Shown here: positions 17,372 through 25,659 of the stretch, piece after piece
How the letters are laid out: every line of letters begins with the position of its first letter
Numbering within the stretch: the first letter of the stretch is position 1
Assembly (NCBI RefSeq): GCF_005047355.1
Contig: NZ_SUMC01000013.1
Coordinates: 1 to 64,000, forward strand
Source of the DNA: Actinacidiphila oryziradicis
Lineage (GTDB): Bacteria > Actinomycetota > Actinomycetes > Streptomycetales > Streptomycetaceae
Direction: 5' to 3'
Length of the DNA: 64,000 nt
Made by a program: the position numbers and the translations under genes
The notes under the pieces: model-generated
Told to the model about the DNA's origin: nothing
Database searches by the model: none
Seen by the model: only the letters and a program-made list of their open reading frames with translations

Positions 17372-20300
17372 TCACGACGCATCCCCCAGCGCCAGCACGC
17401 GTTCCAGCGTGGAACGCGCCTGCGGTCCGCGCTGCGCGCCCGCGCGCTGCCACAGCTCCCAGGCGGCCCGGTAGGACTCCAGGGCACGGGCCGGGCCCGC
17501 CGTCCGCTCCAGTACGCTGCCGCGCTGGTGGTGGGCGCGGGCCGCCACCAGCAGCTCGTCCGCGCCGGACGCGGCTTCGGCGGCCTGACGGTAGGACTCG
17601 GCGGCCTGGTCGCGGCGTTCGGGGGTGCCGCTGCCATCGGCGAGGCCGAGGAGGACGTCGCCGCGCTCCAGCCAGGCCTCAGCGGCGGTGCGGGCATCGT
17701 CGGACGCGGCGGCCCGGGCGGCACGGGCGAGGATCCACTCGGCCTCGTGGAGGTCGGTGAGGGCGCCGCCGAGTTCGCGGTGCCGGCGCAGCGCCCGGCC
17801 GAACAGGAGACGGCGGACCGGGAGCCGGGGGTCGCTCTCGGGGGTCTGGGCGAGGGCGGCGCGCAGGACACGCACCGCGTCGGTGGCGACGGAGAGACCA
17901 CCGCCATGGCCGGCCCAGTCGGTGAGGGCCTCACCGCGGGCGGTGAGGAGTTCGGGGCGGAGCGGGTCGTCGAGGTGCAGCAGCCCCTGGGCCCGGGCGA
18001 AGAAATTGTCGGCCAGGGCGAGTTCGGAGGCGTCGGCGGTGTGCCGGTAGCGGGCGGCGTGGGCCTCGGCGAGCCGCCACAGGCAGCGCAGCTGAAGCTC
18101 GGTGTCCCCGGCCGAGGCCTCCAGAGCACGCTCCAGCTCCGCGGCGACCTCGGGGGCACCACGGTCACCGGCCACCAGGGCGCGGGCCTCGGCGAGTTCC
18201 AGGCGGGCGCGGCAGATGACGGCCCGCGGCCGGCCCTCGTCGGCAGCGAACCCGATGCCGGCCTCGAAGTCGGCGGCGGCCTGGAGCCCCAGCGCCCGTG
18301 CCTCGTCTGCGGAGTCACGGCCCAGGGCGTCCTGGGCGAGGGCCAGCAGCACCCCGCCCCGGGCGCGCAGCGCGGAGCTGGGCAGCGGCCGGGCGGTGGG
18401 CCACGCTTCCAGCAGGGCGTCGAGGCGTACCTGGGCCCCGTAGAGCTGCCGCCGGTCGCCGGAGATCCCGTACCGGTCCTGTACGACGTCGACGATGCGC
18501 AGCAGCACGTCCAGCAGTGCCTCGGGGTCCGGGCGGAGCAGCGCGTAGGCCTCCTCAAGGCGCTCGGCGGCCTCCTCCAGAACTGCTTCCGGGGACGGTT
18601 CCTGGCGCGCGACGGACCGGAGCACCATCCCGAGGACGTAGTGTGCGCGGGCGGCCTGTGCCGGCGGGACGCCGCCGGCGCGAGCCAGGTCGCCGGCGGA
18701 CCGGGCGGTCCGCTCGGCCTCGGCCAGCACTTCGTGGTCCTGCCGGGCCTCCCACAGATGCAGCAGGGATTCGGCCAGCAAGGATCGAACCTGCGTAGTG
18801 GCCTCAGGGACGGCGCGCAGCAGCCGGATGCCCTCCCACAGGTCCCGGATGGTGCCTTGCTCCTCGAACCGCTCCAGCCGGACGCGGGCCTCGTCCAGCG
18901 CCCGCACATGATGGGTGATCACCACGCCGCCGGTCCGCTCGGGGAGCTCCGGTGCCTCGGGCACCCCTCCGACGCCGCCCGGCTGGAACCGCAGCAGCAC
19001 CTTCCTGGGAACTTCGGCGAAGGGCTCCGGCACGGACACCGGACGGATCTCCTCCTCGGCGGGCGCGGCCGCGCCGGAGAGGTAACCGACGGCCAGTGCG
19101 GGGAAGTTCTGTGCCCGGCGGCCGAAGACCCGCTCGACGTAGAGCGAGCAGTGCTTCAGCACCAGCGAGGCCTCCCCCAGGCCGAGCCTGCGCAGCAGCA
19201 CCTCCTGGACGCCGGGCGCGAACTCGTACCAGGGACCGCCCGAACGGCGCGGGTCCGCCACGGCAGCCTGGCCGGCGGCTCTGTCCTGCCCGTCCTGCCG
19301 TACGAGGAGCCCGCTGAGCAGTACCTCGGCCATCTCCATGGGGCCGGTCTGCGGCATCATGGCGCGCTGCACGATCTGCATCACGGGGTAGGCGAGTGGC
19401 GCCGCCGACAGATACACCGCCAGGTGCTGGGCGGCGGGCGAGGAGACCGCCTGGAAGTCCTCCACCAGCTGCTCGGCCGTGCGGTCCGGCGGGATGTAAG
19501 GTTCGGCACCCTGATGCCCGGCACTTACCCAGGCCGCCGCCGCGTCCAGCGTGGCGCCGGAGACCCCGGACAGCATCCGCGACCAGCCGCCGAGCACAGC
19601 GATGGTCGTGGAGAGTACGGGCACCGGCAGCGCCCCCGCCGCCCGGGCGCGCGGGCGGCGCCGGTGCGCGGTGAAGGCCGGCCCGCTGCCGTGCGGGCCG
19701 GTCTGGCGCAGGGTGCCCGGCTCGACGGCCAGCAGGGTCCGCGTCCACATGCGCTGCGGCAGCGGCTGTACGACGGCGACCGGGCCGCTGAGCGCCCAGT
19801 GGTGCAGCAGCCGTTGGGCGGCGCCGTACCGCCACAATGCGCCGGCGCAGTCGCTGAGCAGCAGGGTGACGGTGCGTCCGGTGGGGTCCCGGAGCCGTTC
19901 GGCGGGCCCGAGGGGGCCGTCACCGTCCACTCCGGAGGGGATCCCGACACCGCCGTCGGGGTGCGGGCGCAGCCGGTGCACGACGACGTCCCGGAAGGCG
20001 CCGACCTGCTCGCACACCTGCCGGAGCTCCTCCATCATCCGGTCCCACACGACCATCGACGGCGAGTCGTCCATCAGGAGCAGTAGCGCCGCCTCCCGGC
20101 GGCGGTCCTCGGCGAAGACCGGCACGAGGTGCCCGCTGCGCGCGCTGGTCTCGGCGGTGGCGGCCTCATCCAGCGGGCCGCGCGGCGGCCGGACGCGCGG
20201 TTGGTAGCGCTGCAGGGGGCGCAGGGCGCGCTCCAGCGGCAGCAGGGACGGGAAGGCGGAGGCTACCGGGATCCTTATGTGACCGCTGTCGTCCCGGCCG

Positions 20301-20653
20301 GGCGTGTCCTCCGGTTCCGCCACAGGGTCGCCGGAGCTCACCGCGACGGCGATGCGCTCCCCCGTGAGCTCCTGGGAGCCCCCCGCGACGGCCGGCTCCG
20401 GCCGCTCCTGGCCGGTGGGAACGGAGCGCGGGCCGCCGGGCGATGTGGCCGAAAGCGGGCGTTCGCCGGGGCCTGCGGCCTGCTCCCCCGCGCCGGGCCG
20501 CCCTGAACCGGGTTCCTGCGATCCGGGCTCTTGTGCGCCGATCTGCTGGGCCAGCCAGAGCGCGTCGGCCACCCCGGTGGCGTCGGTCCGGGCGCCCGCG
20601 TCACTCAGCCGCGCGATGAGCTGGGCGAGCGGATCGACCCTGGGGTGGCCCAC
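17372..20653 (-). CDS. SAV_2336-type vWA-domain protein with helical-repeat tail
   Basis: A 1093-aa protein. The first 120 residues are low-complexity (Gly/Pro/Glu). From about 140 comes the SAV_2336-like region (PLERALRPLQRYQPRV) and a von Willebrand A-type domain with an intact MIDAS: D195-x-S197-x-S199 in LLLMDDSPSM, then TLLLSDCAGALW as the later metal or core strand. A winged, mixed segment follows. The C-terminal half (about 600-1090) is Ala/Leu/Glu-rich helical repeats of TPR character. Such proteins partner MoxR AAA+ ATPases in ternary VMAP systems. It starts 6 bp after the MoxR stop, so it is co-transcribed and probably translationally linked. Confidence 0.82.
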   Translation of the reverse strand: MGHPRVDPLAQLIARLSDAGARTDATGVADALWLAQQIGAQEPGSQEPGSGRPGAGEQAAGPGERPLSATSPGGPRSVPTGQERPEPAVAGGSQELTGERIAVAVSSGDPVAEPEDTPGRDDSGHIRIPVASAFPSLLPLERALRPLQRYQPRVRPPRGPLDEAATAETSARSGHLVPVFAEDRRREAALLLLMDDSPSMVVWDRMMEELRQVCEQVGAFRDVVVHRLRPHPDGGVGIPSGVDGDGPLGPAERLRDPTGRTVTLLLSDCAGALWRYGAAQRLLHHWALSGPVAVVQPLPQRMWTRTLLAVEPGTLRQTGPHGSGPAFTAHRRRPRARAAGALPVPVLSTTIAVLGGWSRMLSGVSGATLDAAAAWVSAGHQGAEPYIPPDRTAEQLVEDFQAVSSPAAQHLAVYLSAAPLAYPVMQIVQRAMMPQTGPMEMAEVLLSGLLVRQDGQDRAAGQAAVADPRRSGGPWYEFAPGVQEVLLRRLGLGEASLVLKHCSLYVERVFGRRAQNFPALAVGYLSGAAAPAEEEIRPVSVPEPFAEVPRKVLLRFQPGGVGGVPEAPELPERTGGVVITHHVRALDEARVRLERFEEQGTIRDLWEGIRLLRAVPEATTQVRSLLAESLLHLWEARQDHEVLAEAERTARSAGDLARAGGVPPAQAARAHYVLGMVLRSVARQEPSPEAVLEEAAERLEEAYALLRPDPEALLDVLLRIVDVVQDRYGISGDRRQLYGAQVRLDALLEAWPTARPLPSSALRARGGVLLALAQDALGRDSADEARALGLQAAADFEAGIGFAADEGRPRAVICRARLELAEARALVAGDRGAPEVAAELERALEASAGDTELQLRCLWRLAEAHAARYRHTADASELALADNFFARAQGLLHLDDPLRPELLTARGEALTDWAGHGGGLSVATDAVRVLRAALAQTPESDPRLPVRRLLFGRALRRHRELGGALTDLHEAEWILARAARAAASDDARTAAEAWLERGDVLLGLADGSGTPERRDQAAESYRQAAEAASGADELLVAARAHHQRGSVLERTAGPARALESYRAAWELWQRAGAQRGPQARSTLERVLALGDAS

Positions 20654-20659
20654 CGGAGG

Positions 20660-21685
20660 TCACCTGCCCCGGTTCAGCGGCTGCATGAGCTCTTCCGCGA
20701 GGCGGTCCCTGGTGCCGGGCTCCTCGTCCCGGGCGTGCTGGGTGAGGTAGATGGCGTTGAGCAGCTGGTCGGCGGAGCGCTGCTCGCCGGGCCTGCGGTC
20801 CAGGAACTGTTCGATGATCCCCGCGTTGGCGGTCGCCGCGTCGTCGCCGAAGTGGGCTCGAACCATGGCAGCCAGCCGGTCCGCGTCGGGCGTGTCCAGG
20901 CGCAGGTGGATGCAGCGGCGCAACAGGGGTGCGGGGAAATCCCGTTCGCCGTTGCTGGTGAGCACCACGAAGGGGAACTCCCTGCAGCGCACCCGGCCGC
21001 CGTTCACCGTGACCTGCTCTCCGTAGTCGTCGCGGATCAGGATCTCCGGGCGGCGCTCCGCCATCCGCTCCAGCTCCGGAATCCGGAACTCGCCCTCCTC
21101 CAGAGCGTTGAGCAGGTCGTTCGGCAGGTCGATGTCGCTCTTGTCGAGTTCGTCGACGAGCAGAACACGGGGCCTGGCGGCGGGCAGCAGGGCGGTGCCG
21201 AGCGGGCCGAGCCGTATGTAGCGCCCGATCGCGTCGGGTTGCTCCTCCGCCCCCGACAGCTCCCGCTCATCGGAGTTACGGGAGATCTGCAGGTCCTGGA
21301 GCCGGGCCAGGGCGTCGTACTGGTAGAGGCCTTCCCTCAGCACCGTGCGGCTGACGATGGGCCAGTGCAGCACCCTGCCGAGCCCCAGCTCACGGGCGAC
21401 CGCGTGCGCGAGGGTGCTCTTGCCGCTGCCCGGCTCGCCGGTGACCAGCAGCGGGCGGCGCAGATACAGGGCGGCGTTGATGAGTTCCAGCTCGGTGTGG
21501 CCCGGCCGGTACTGCTCCGCGAGGTCGCGGTTGAGGCCGAGCCGCCGGGTGGTGGACGTGTCGATGGGCGCCGGCGGGCTGACCAGCGGGCCACCGTCGA
21601 AGTCCCGCCAGGGCGGCGGCGCGGGCAGCCGCTCGATGCCGTCGTGCGGCTGGCCGGTGCCACGGTAGATCAGCCATTCGTTCAC
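20660..21685 (-). CDS. MoxR-family AAA+ ATPase
   Basis: A 341-aa AAA+ protein. Walker A is GEPGSGKS at residues 83-90. Walker B is VLLVDELDKSD with the catalytic Glu, followed by NDLLNALEEGEF as the MoxR-type helix-2/insert region. Sensor 1 is VLTSNGERDFP and the arginine-finger area is FPAPLLRRCIHLRLD. MoxR ATPases act as chaperones that load or remodel vWA partner proteins. The vWA gene follows by 6 bp. The upstream protease gene ends 149 bp before this start, a gap large enough for an internal promoter although I see none that is clear. Confidence 0.9.
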   Translation of the reverse strand: MNEWLIYRGTGQPHDGIERLPAPPPWRDFDGGPLVSPPAPIDTSTTRRLGLNRDLAEQYRPGHTELELINAALYLRRPLLVTGEPGSGKSTLAHAVARELGLGRVLHWPIVSRTVLREGLYQYDALARLQDLQISRNSDERELSGAEEQPDAIGRYIRLGPLGTALLPAARPRVLLVDELDKSDIDLPNDLLNALEEGEFRIPELERMAERRPEILIRDDYGEQVTVNGGRVRCREFPFVVLTSNGERDFPAPLLRRCIHLRLDTPDADRLAAMVRAHFGDDAATANAGIIEQFLDRRPGEQRSADQLLNAIYLTQHARDEEPGTRDRLAEELMQPLNRGR

Positions 21686-21834
21686 GTCGCGCTCCTCATC
21701 ACCGGACGGTCGGGGGCTGCGGTGTTGCGGCCGGGCATGTAGGAGGCTGACCCCTTATCACCTATCACCGTACCCAGACGTTAAGGACTCAAAAGCCCGG
21801 GCGGCGCTTTCCGGACTGCATTGCGTACGGCAGC

Positions 21835-23811
21835 CTATGACGCCTCATAGGACGGCCGGGCGAACTCCGGCAACAGAAGAAGGGCGTCATCGTAGAGAAG
21901 CATGATGCCCTCGGCCCAGCTGCAGTCCCCGCCGGCCCGCAGCGCACGGACGGACTCCGGGAGGGCGCCCGCGCCCTCCACCCGGGCCAGCAGCAGGTCC
22001 GCCTGGTGCTGGAATTCCAGGCAGCTCCCGTCGCAGGCGCCGTCCGGGTGCGCGGTGGTGCGCCACAGCGCGAGGCCGTGCCCGGCCTCGAGCACATCCA
22101 GCATGATGTCCAGGCCCCTGCCGTCGCCGACCGGGCCGCACAGCACCGGCACCGACTCCCAGGGCGCGCTGCGCAACTTCTCGTACCCCGGGCTCTCGTC
22201 CAGGACGGACAGCGGCAGCGGTCGCAGCTCGGCGTGGCGTCTCATCTCCTCCCAGCGATACCGCCATTCGGCCGGCGGCATCCGGCCGCCGCGCTCGACA
22301 TCGCGTACGACGACGGGGCGCCGCGCGCCCATGGCCCGCACCGCCCGACGGGCCCGCCCGCCCGCCGCCGCGGGCGGTCCCGGGGTCCACCCGTGGGCCA
22401 CGGTGTCGAACCGCTCCACCGGGACGGCGATCTCGACGGGGGCGGGCAGTCCGGCCCCGTCGGCCCGGTCCAGGGCGAGCACCAGCGGCTCCTGGATCTG
22501 CTCGACGGCATCCTCGAAGGTGATGCCCTCCCGGTCGGCCTCCTCGTCGCAGACCCTGGCCACTTCCCGGTCGTCGGCCCCGCGCACCAGCTGGATCTCC
22601 CAGCGGAAACGCTCGGGGCGCCCGTCCGCCCACACCACCGGCGCGAACGCGACCACCACGGTGGCCTGGGCGGCCGGCGACTCCGCCAGCTCCCGCAGCC
22701 CCGCCCGGTCGGAAGTGGGCAGCTCCAGGCTGTGGTCCAGTGCCCAGTCCCGCAGCTGCTCCGCCCGCGCCGGGTCCTGCCGGCGCACCTCGGCCGCCAC
22801 CCGTACGAGGTACGACAGGAACGCGTACCGCTCACGGCCGTCCTCCGGTTCGTACAGCAGCCCGTGCCCGTCCCGCCAGGCGCGCGGCAACGGCTCACGC
22901 ACCGTGCCAGGCCCGAGGACCTGCTCGACCAGCCGCTGTACGACGCCGGGGCCGGCCGGCGGAGGCAGCTCGGCGAGCAGACCGAGCGCCTGGACCCTCT
23001 CGTAGGGGGTCCACTGGCCGATCACATCGGGGAGCGCGCCCTGGATGTCGATCCAGGTGCGGTCGGCGCCGGTCCGGTGCTGCTGGTAGTGCCAGCGGTC
23101 GTGGGCGCGGACGAGCTCCTGGTACGGGTCGTTGCCGTCGAAGGCCAGCGCGGGCACCAGCGGCGGCGAGCCGGCCAGCGCGCGCAGCGCGGTGAGAAGG
23201 ACGGCCTTGCCTCCGTCGCGGGCCTTGCGACGGGCCTTGACGACGCCGACCACCCGGCCGTGGGCGAGGTCGACCACCAGGCTGCCGGAGACCCCGGGCG
23301 GGATCTCGGAGTCCGGGCCCAGCCGGAAAACGTCTATCCGGTCGTTACCGGGGACGTGGCAGGTGCCGTCCCAGGGGTCCTGTCCGAGCCAGCCGACCAT
23401 GGTGACCTGGCTGCTGACCGGAGGCACGGTCCGGTCGCTGAGCCACACGCACCCCTGACGCACCGGATCCAGCAGCCGGATCAGTGCCAGGTCGGGCACG
23501 GTCCTGCTGTACTCGGCCTCGTCGTCCTGCTCCCAGCGGGCCGGCGCGTCCGGGCCGGGCAGCGCGTAGACCGCCCGGCCGCGCACGAGCCGACCGCCGA
23601 CCCTGATGCCCAGCTCCCGGTCCCCCGCCCACCGCCGGCGCCCCGTGCTGTCCCTGCGCACCAGCACATGGGCGCAGGTGAGCACCCACTCGGGCGCCAC
23701 CAGCAGCCCGCTGCCCCAGAACTCGGCGCGTTCCCCGTGGAGATCGCCCTCAATGGCGACGCTGGCTCTCCGGGCGAGCTCGCGCAGGCGCTGCTCATCC
23801 TGGCTAACCAT
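21835..23811 (-). CDS. Trypsin-like serine protease with VMAP-C-like C-terminal domain
   Basis: A 658-aa protein. The N-terminal 210 residues are a chymotrypsin-fold protease with an apparently complete triad: His48 in LTCAHVL, Asp107 in PDLALIRL and Ser175 in GVSGS. No signal peptide is present, so it acts in the cytosol. The middle is helical (WHYQQH, YERVQALGLLAEL), and the C-terminal ~270 residues (FAPVVWADGRPERFRWEIQL; CGPVGDGRGLDIMLDVLEAG) match the VMAP-C type described for vWA-MoxR-associated proteins. Such proteins are thought to cut partners when the ATPase complex is triggered. The start overlaps the preceding gene by 8 bp, giving tight coupling. Confidence 0.83.
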   Translation of the reverse strand: MVSQDEQRLRELARRASVAIEGDLHGERAEFWGSGLLVAPEWVLTCAHVLVRRDSTGRRRWAGDRELGIRVGGRLVRGRAVYALPGPDAPARWEQDDEAEYSRTVPDLALIRLLDPVRQGCVWLSDRTVPPVSSQVTMVGWLGQDPWDGTCHVPGNDRIDVFRLGPDSEIPPGVSGSLVVDLAHGRVVGVVKARRKARDGGKAVLLTALRALAGSPPLVPALAFDGNDPYQELVRAHDRWHYQQHRTGADRTWIDIQGALPDVIGQWTPYERVQALGLLAELPPPAGPGVVQRLVEQVLGPGTVREPLPRAWRDGHGLLYEPEDGRERYAFLSYLVRVAAEVRRQDPARAEQLRDWALDHSLELPTSDRAGLRELAESPAAQATVVVAFAPVVWADGRPERFRWEIQLVRGADDREVARVCDEEADREGITFEDAVEQIQEPLVLALDRADGAGLPAPVEIAVPVERFDTVAHGWTPGPPAAAGGRARRAVRAMGARRPVVVRDVERGGRMPPAEWRYRWEEMRRHAELRPLPLSVLDESPGYEKLRSAPWESVPVLCGPVGDGRGLDIMLDVLEAGHGLALWRTTAHPDGACDGSCLEFQHQADLLLARVEGAGALPESVRALRAGGDCSWAEGIMLLYDDALLLLPEFARPSYEAS

Positions 23812-24193
23812 GGGGCTCCGCTGGCGGGTTGTGCCAGGTCAGGGTGATGGCGATGGACGACCTGGCCTCGCCGTCGGCCAGTACGCTCACGATCCGGCCG
23901 GCCTTGACCGCGAGTTCGACCCCGAACACGACGCTCACCTCGTGCGGCGCGGCCGTGGCGACCGCGTCCCGCAGTGACGCGGCGACTCCGGTGACCAGCT
24001 CCCGCAGGTCCTCCACCTTCGCGACCACCCGGTCGAGGGCGCCGACGTCCTCGTATCCGCCGTATCCCCCGTACTCGTCCTCGTGTCCGTCCTCCCCTTC
24101 GGGGCCCGACGGGTGCAACTCCGCCAGCCGGGCCCACACCTCCGTACCGTCCGGCAGTTCGATGCGCTGTGCGCGCTCCGCACGCTCCCCCAT
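23804..24193 (-). CDS. Trypco1/CU044_2847-like trypsin-associated small protein
   Basis: A 129-aa protein that begins MGERAERAQRIELPDGTEVW and ends in a beta-rich segment (HEVSVVFGVELAVKAG, IVSVLADGEARSSIAITLTW). This is the layout of the trypsin co-occurring domain 1 family, found beside protease-effector genes. The centre is acidic and Gly/Tyr-rich. ATG 24193 is chosen since GGGAGG lies 5 nt upstream; the frame is open further upstream but that extension crosses opposing genes. The stop overlaps the protease start by 8 bp, so the two products are likely made together and may bind each other. It is the first gene of the minus-strand run. Confidence 0.78.
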   Translation of the reverse strand: MGERAERAQRIELPDGTEVWARLAELHPSGPEGEDGHEDEYGGYGGYEDVGALDRVVAKVEDLRELVTGVAASLRDAVATAAPHEVSVVFGVELAVKAGRIVSVLADGEARSSIAITLTWHNPPAEPHG

Positions 24194-24340
24194 GACAGCC
24201 TCCCGCTCCCCCCTTGCTGGATACTGCCTTACCCCGGCGGCCGACGATCCAAGCGGCGACGGGCCCCTTCGCCGCAGTTCTTCCGGTCCGCCTATCCTGA
24301 CCGGGCTATACGTCCCTTCCACGCGATTCCGGAGCACCCC

Positions 24341-24523
24341 TTGTACTTCACCGACCGCGGCATCGAGGAGCTGGAGAACCGGCGCGGCGAGGAGGAGGTC
24401 ACCATCGAGTGGCTCGCCTCCAGGCTGCGGGAGTTCGTCGACCTCAACCCGGAGTTCGAGATCCCGGTGGAGCGTCTCGCGACGTGGCTCGCACGGCTCG
24501 ACGACGACGAGGACGAGGACTAG
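24341..24523 (+). CDS. DUF6104 small protein
   Basis: A 60-aa acidic protein (YFTDRGIEELENRRGEEEV; TWLARLDDDEDED) matching the short Streptomyces DUF6104 family. The start is TTG at 24341, supported by GGAG 6 nt upstream and by the family starting at this YFTDRG segment. Function unknown. It is divergent to the Trypco1-like gene and shares the 150-bp intergenic region with it. Confidence 0.75.
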   Translation: MYFTDRGIEELENRRGEEEVTIEWLASRLREFVDLNPEFEIPVERLATWLARLDDDEDED

Positions 24524-24600
24524 GGCTAGGACTAGGACTAGGGGCTTGTCCAGCCCGTCCGGCGCTTGAGGACTGGGGGTCCGGGGGCTGGCCCCCACAC
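24520..24600. repeat. CTAGGA hexamer run and dispersed Streptomyces-type repeat
   Basis: Just past the DUF6104 stop a six-base unit (CTAGGA-like) repeats about four times, placing several TAG triplets in the same frame. It is followed at about 24541-24600 by GGCTTGTCCAGCCCGTCCGG and a GGGGGTCCGGGGG tract, a pattern seen widely between Streptomyces genes. It may end the transcript. Confidence 0.45.
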
Positions 24601-24696
24601 GGCGCCAGCCGCATATCGGACGCGGCCGGGAAGGGGCGGGGAGGGAAAAGCGCCGCGGGCCCACCGCCCGCGGCACACGGCCCGGCGCCGGGGCGC

Positions 24697-24751
24697 TTGA
24701 CTTCCACAGTACGCGATATATCGTGTCTATCGAGAGACGCGATATGTTGCG
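24697..24751 (+). promoter_or_regulatory. Promoter and putative PadR operator of the DUF4097-padR operon
   Basis: A -35-like TTGACT (24697-24702) and -10-like TATCGT (24719-24724) are 16 bp apart. The -10 lies inside the near-palindrome ACGCGATATATCGTGT (24711-24726), and a second half-copy ACGCGATATGTTGCG follows about 26 bp on. Palindromes around CGATATATCG are a usual PadR-type operator, so autoregulation by the second gene is likely. Confidence 0.6.
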
Positions 24752-24785
24752 TTCCCGGCATACCCGTACCCGCAGGAGGCACGGC

Positions 24786-25658
24786 ATGAGCGGCATGTCC
24801 GAATGGACCGTGTCAGAGCCACGGAAGCTCGTCTTCGACGGTGGCGTCGACACGCTCCATGTGCGCATCGTCAATGGCGCCGTGAACATCGTCGGCACCG
24901 ACGAGGGACCGGCCCGGCTGGAGGTCAGCGAGCTGGACGGCCCGCCGCTGATCGTCTCCCACAAGGGCGGCACCCTGACCGTCAGCTATGAGGACCTCCC
25001 CTGGAAGGGCCTGCTCAAGTGGCTGGACCGCAAGGGGTGGAAGCGACACGCCGTGGTCTCGCTCGCCGTACCGCAGCGCACCAGGGTCTCGGTCGGGGTG
25101 GTCGGGGCGAACGCGGTGATCTCCGGCATCGCGGAACGTACGGCGGTGCGCGGGGTCAACGGCGACACGACACTGGTCGGGCTCTCCGGCGACGTCACCG
25201 CCGAGACCGTCGCCGGGAGCGTCGAGGCGCAAGCCGTCTCCGGCACCCTGAAGGTCAACACCGTCTCCGGCGATCTCACCGTCGTGGATGGCAGCGGCGC
25301 CCGAGTCGGCGCCGACTCGGTGAGCGGCAACATGGTGCTGGACCTCGATCCGTCGGCCGGTGCCGATGTTCGGCTGACCACCGTCTCCGGCGAGATCGCC
25401 ATACGTATCCCGGATCCCGGCGACGCCGTGGTCGACGCCAACACCACCAGCGGCGCGGTCTCCTGCGCCTTCGACGAGCTGCGGGTCACCGGCCAGTGGG
25501 GCGCCAAGAGGATCACCGGCCGGATCGGCGCCGGCGGCGCCCGACTGAAGGCCACCACCGTCTCGGGCGCGATCGCCCTGCTACGCAGGCCGCCGATGGA
25601 GGAGGCCGCCGACGAAGCGGCCGACACCCCGGCCGCCCCGTTCAGGAAGGGCATCTGA
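24786..25658 (+). CDS. DUF4097 family beta-repeat protein
   Basis: A 290-aa protein made of short beta repeats with recurring TVSG/VSGxL motifs (TVSGDLTVVDGSGARV, TVSGEIAIRIPDPG, ATTVSGAIALL), the DUF4097 adhesin-like right-handed repeat fold. There is no signal peptide, so it is cytosolic or membrane-associated. ATG 24786 has an AGGAGG ribosome site 6 nt upstream. It is followed after 1 bp by a PadR regulator, a frequent pairing, which suggests a PadR-controlled envelope-stress type module. Role unknown. Confidence 0.82.
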   Translation: MSGMSEWTVSEPRKLVFDGGVDTLHVRIVNGAVNIVGTDEGPARLEVSELDGPPLIVSHKGGTLTVSYEDLPWKGLLKWLDRKGWKRHAVVSLAVPQRTRVSVGVVGANAVISGIAERTAVRGVNGDTTLVGLSGDVTAETVAGSVEAQAVSGTLKVNTVSGDLTVVDGSGARVGADSVSGNMVLDLDPSAGADVRLTTVSGEIAIRIPDPGDAVVDANTTSGAVSCAFDELRVTGQWGAKRITGRIGAGGARLKATTVSGAIALLRRPPMEEAADEAADTPAAPFRKGI

Positions 25659-25659
25659 C

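Noticed and set aside
24194..24973. N-terminal extension of the Trypco1-like gene to 24973
   Set aside because: It would cross DUF6104 and the promoter of the DUF4097 gene in antisense, and ATG 24193 has a strong ribosome site.
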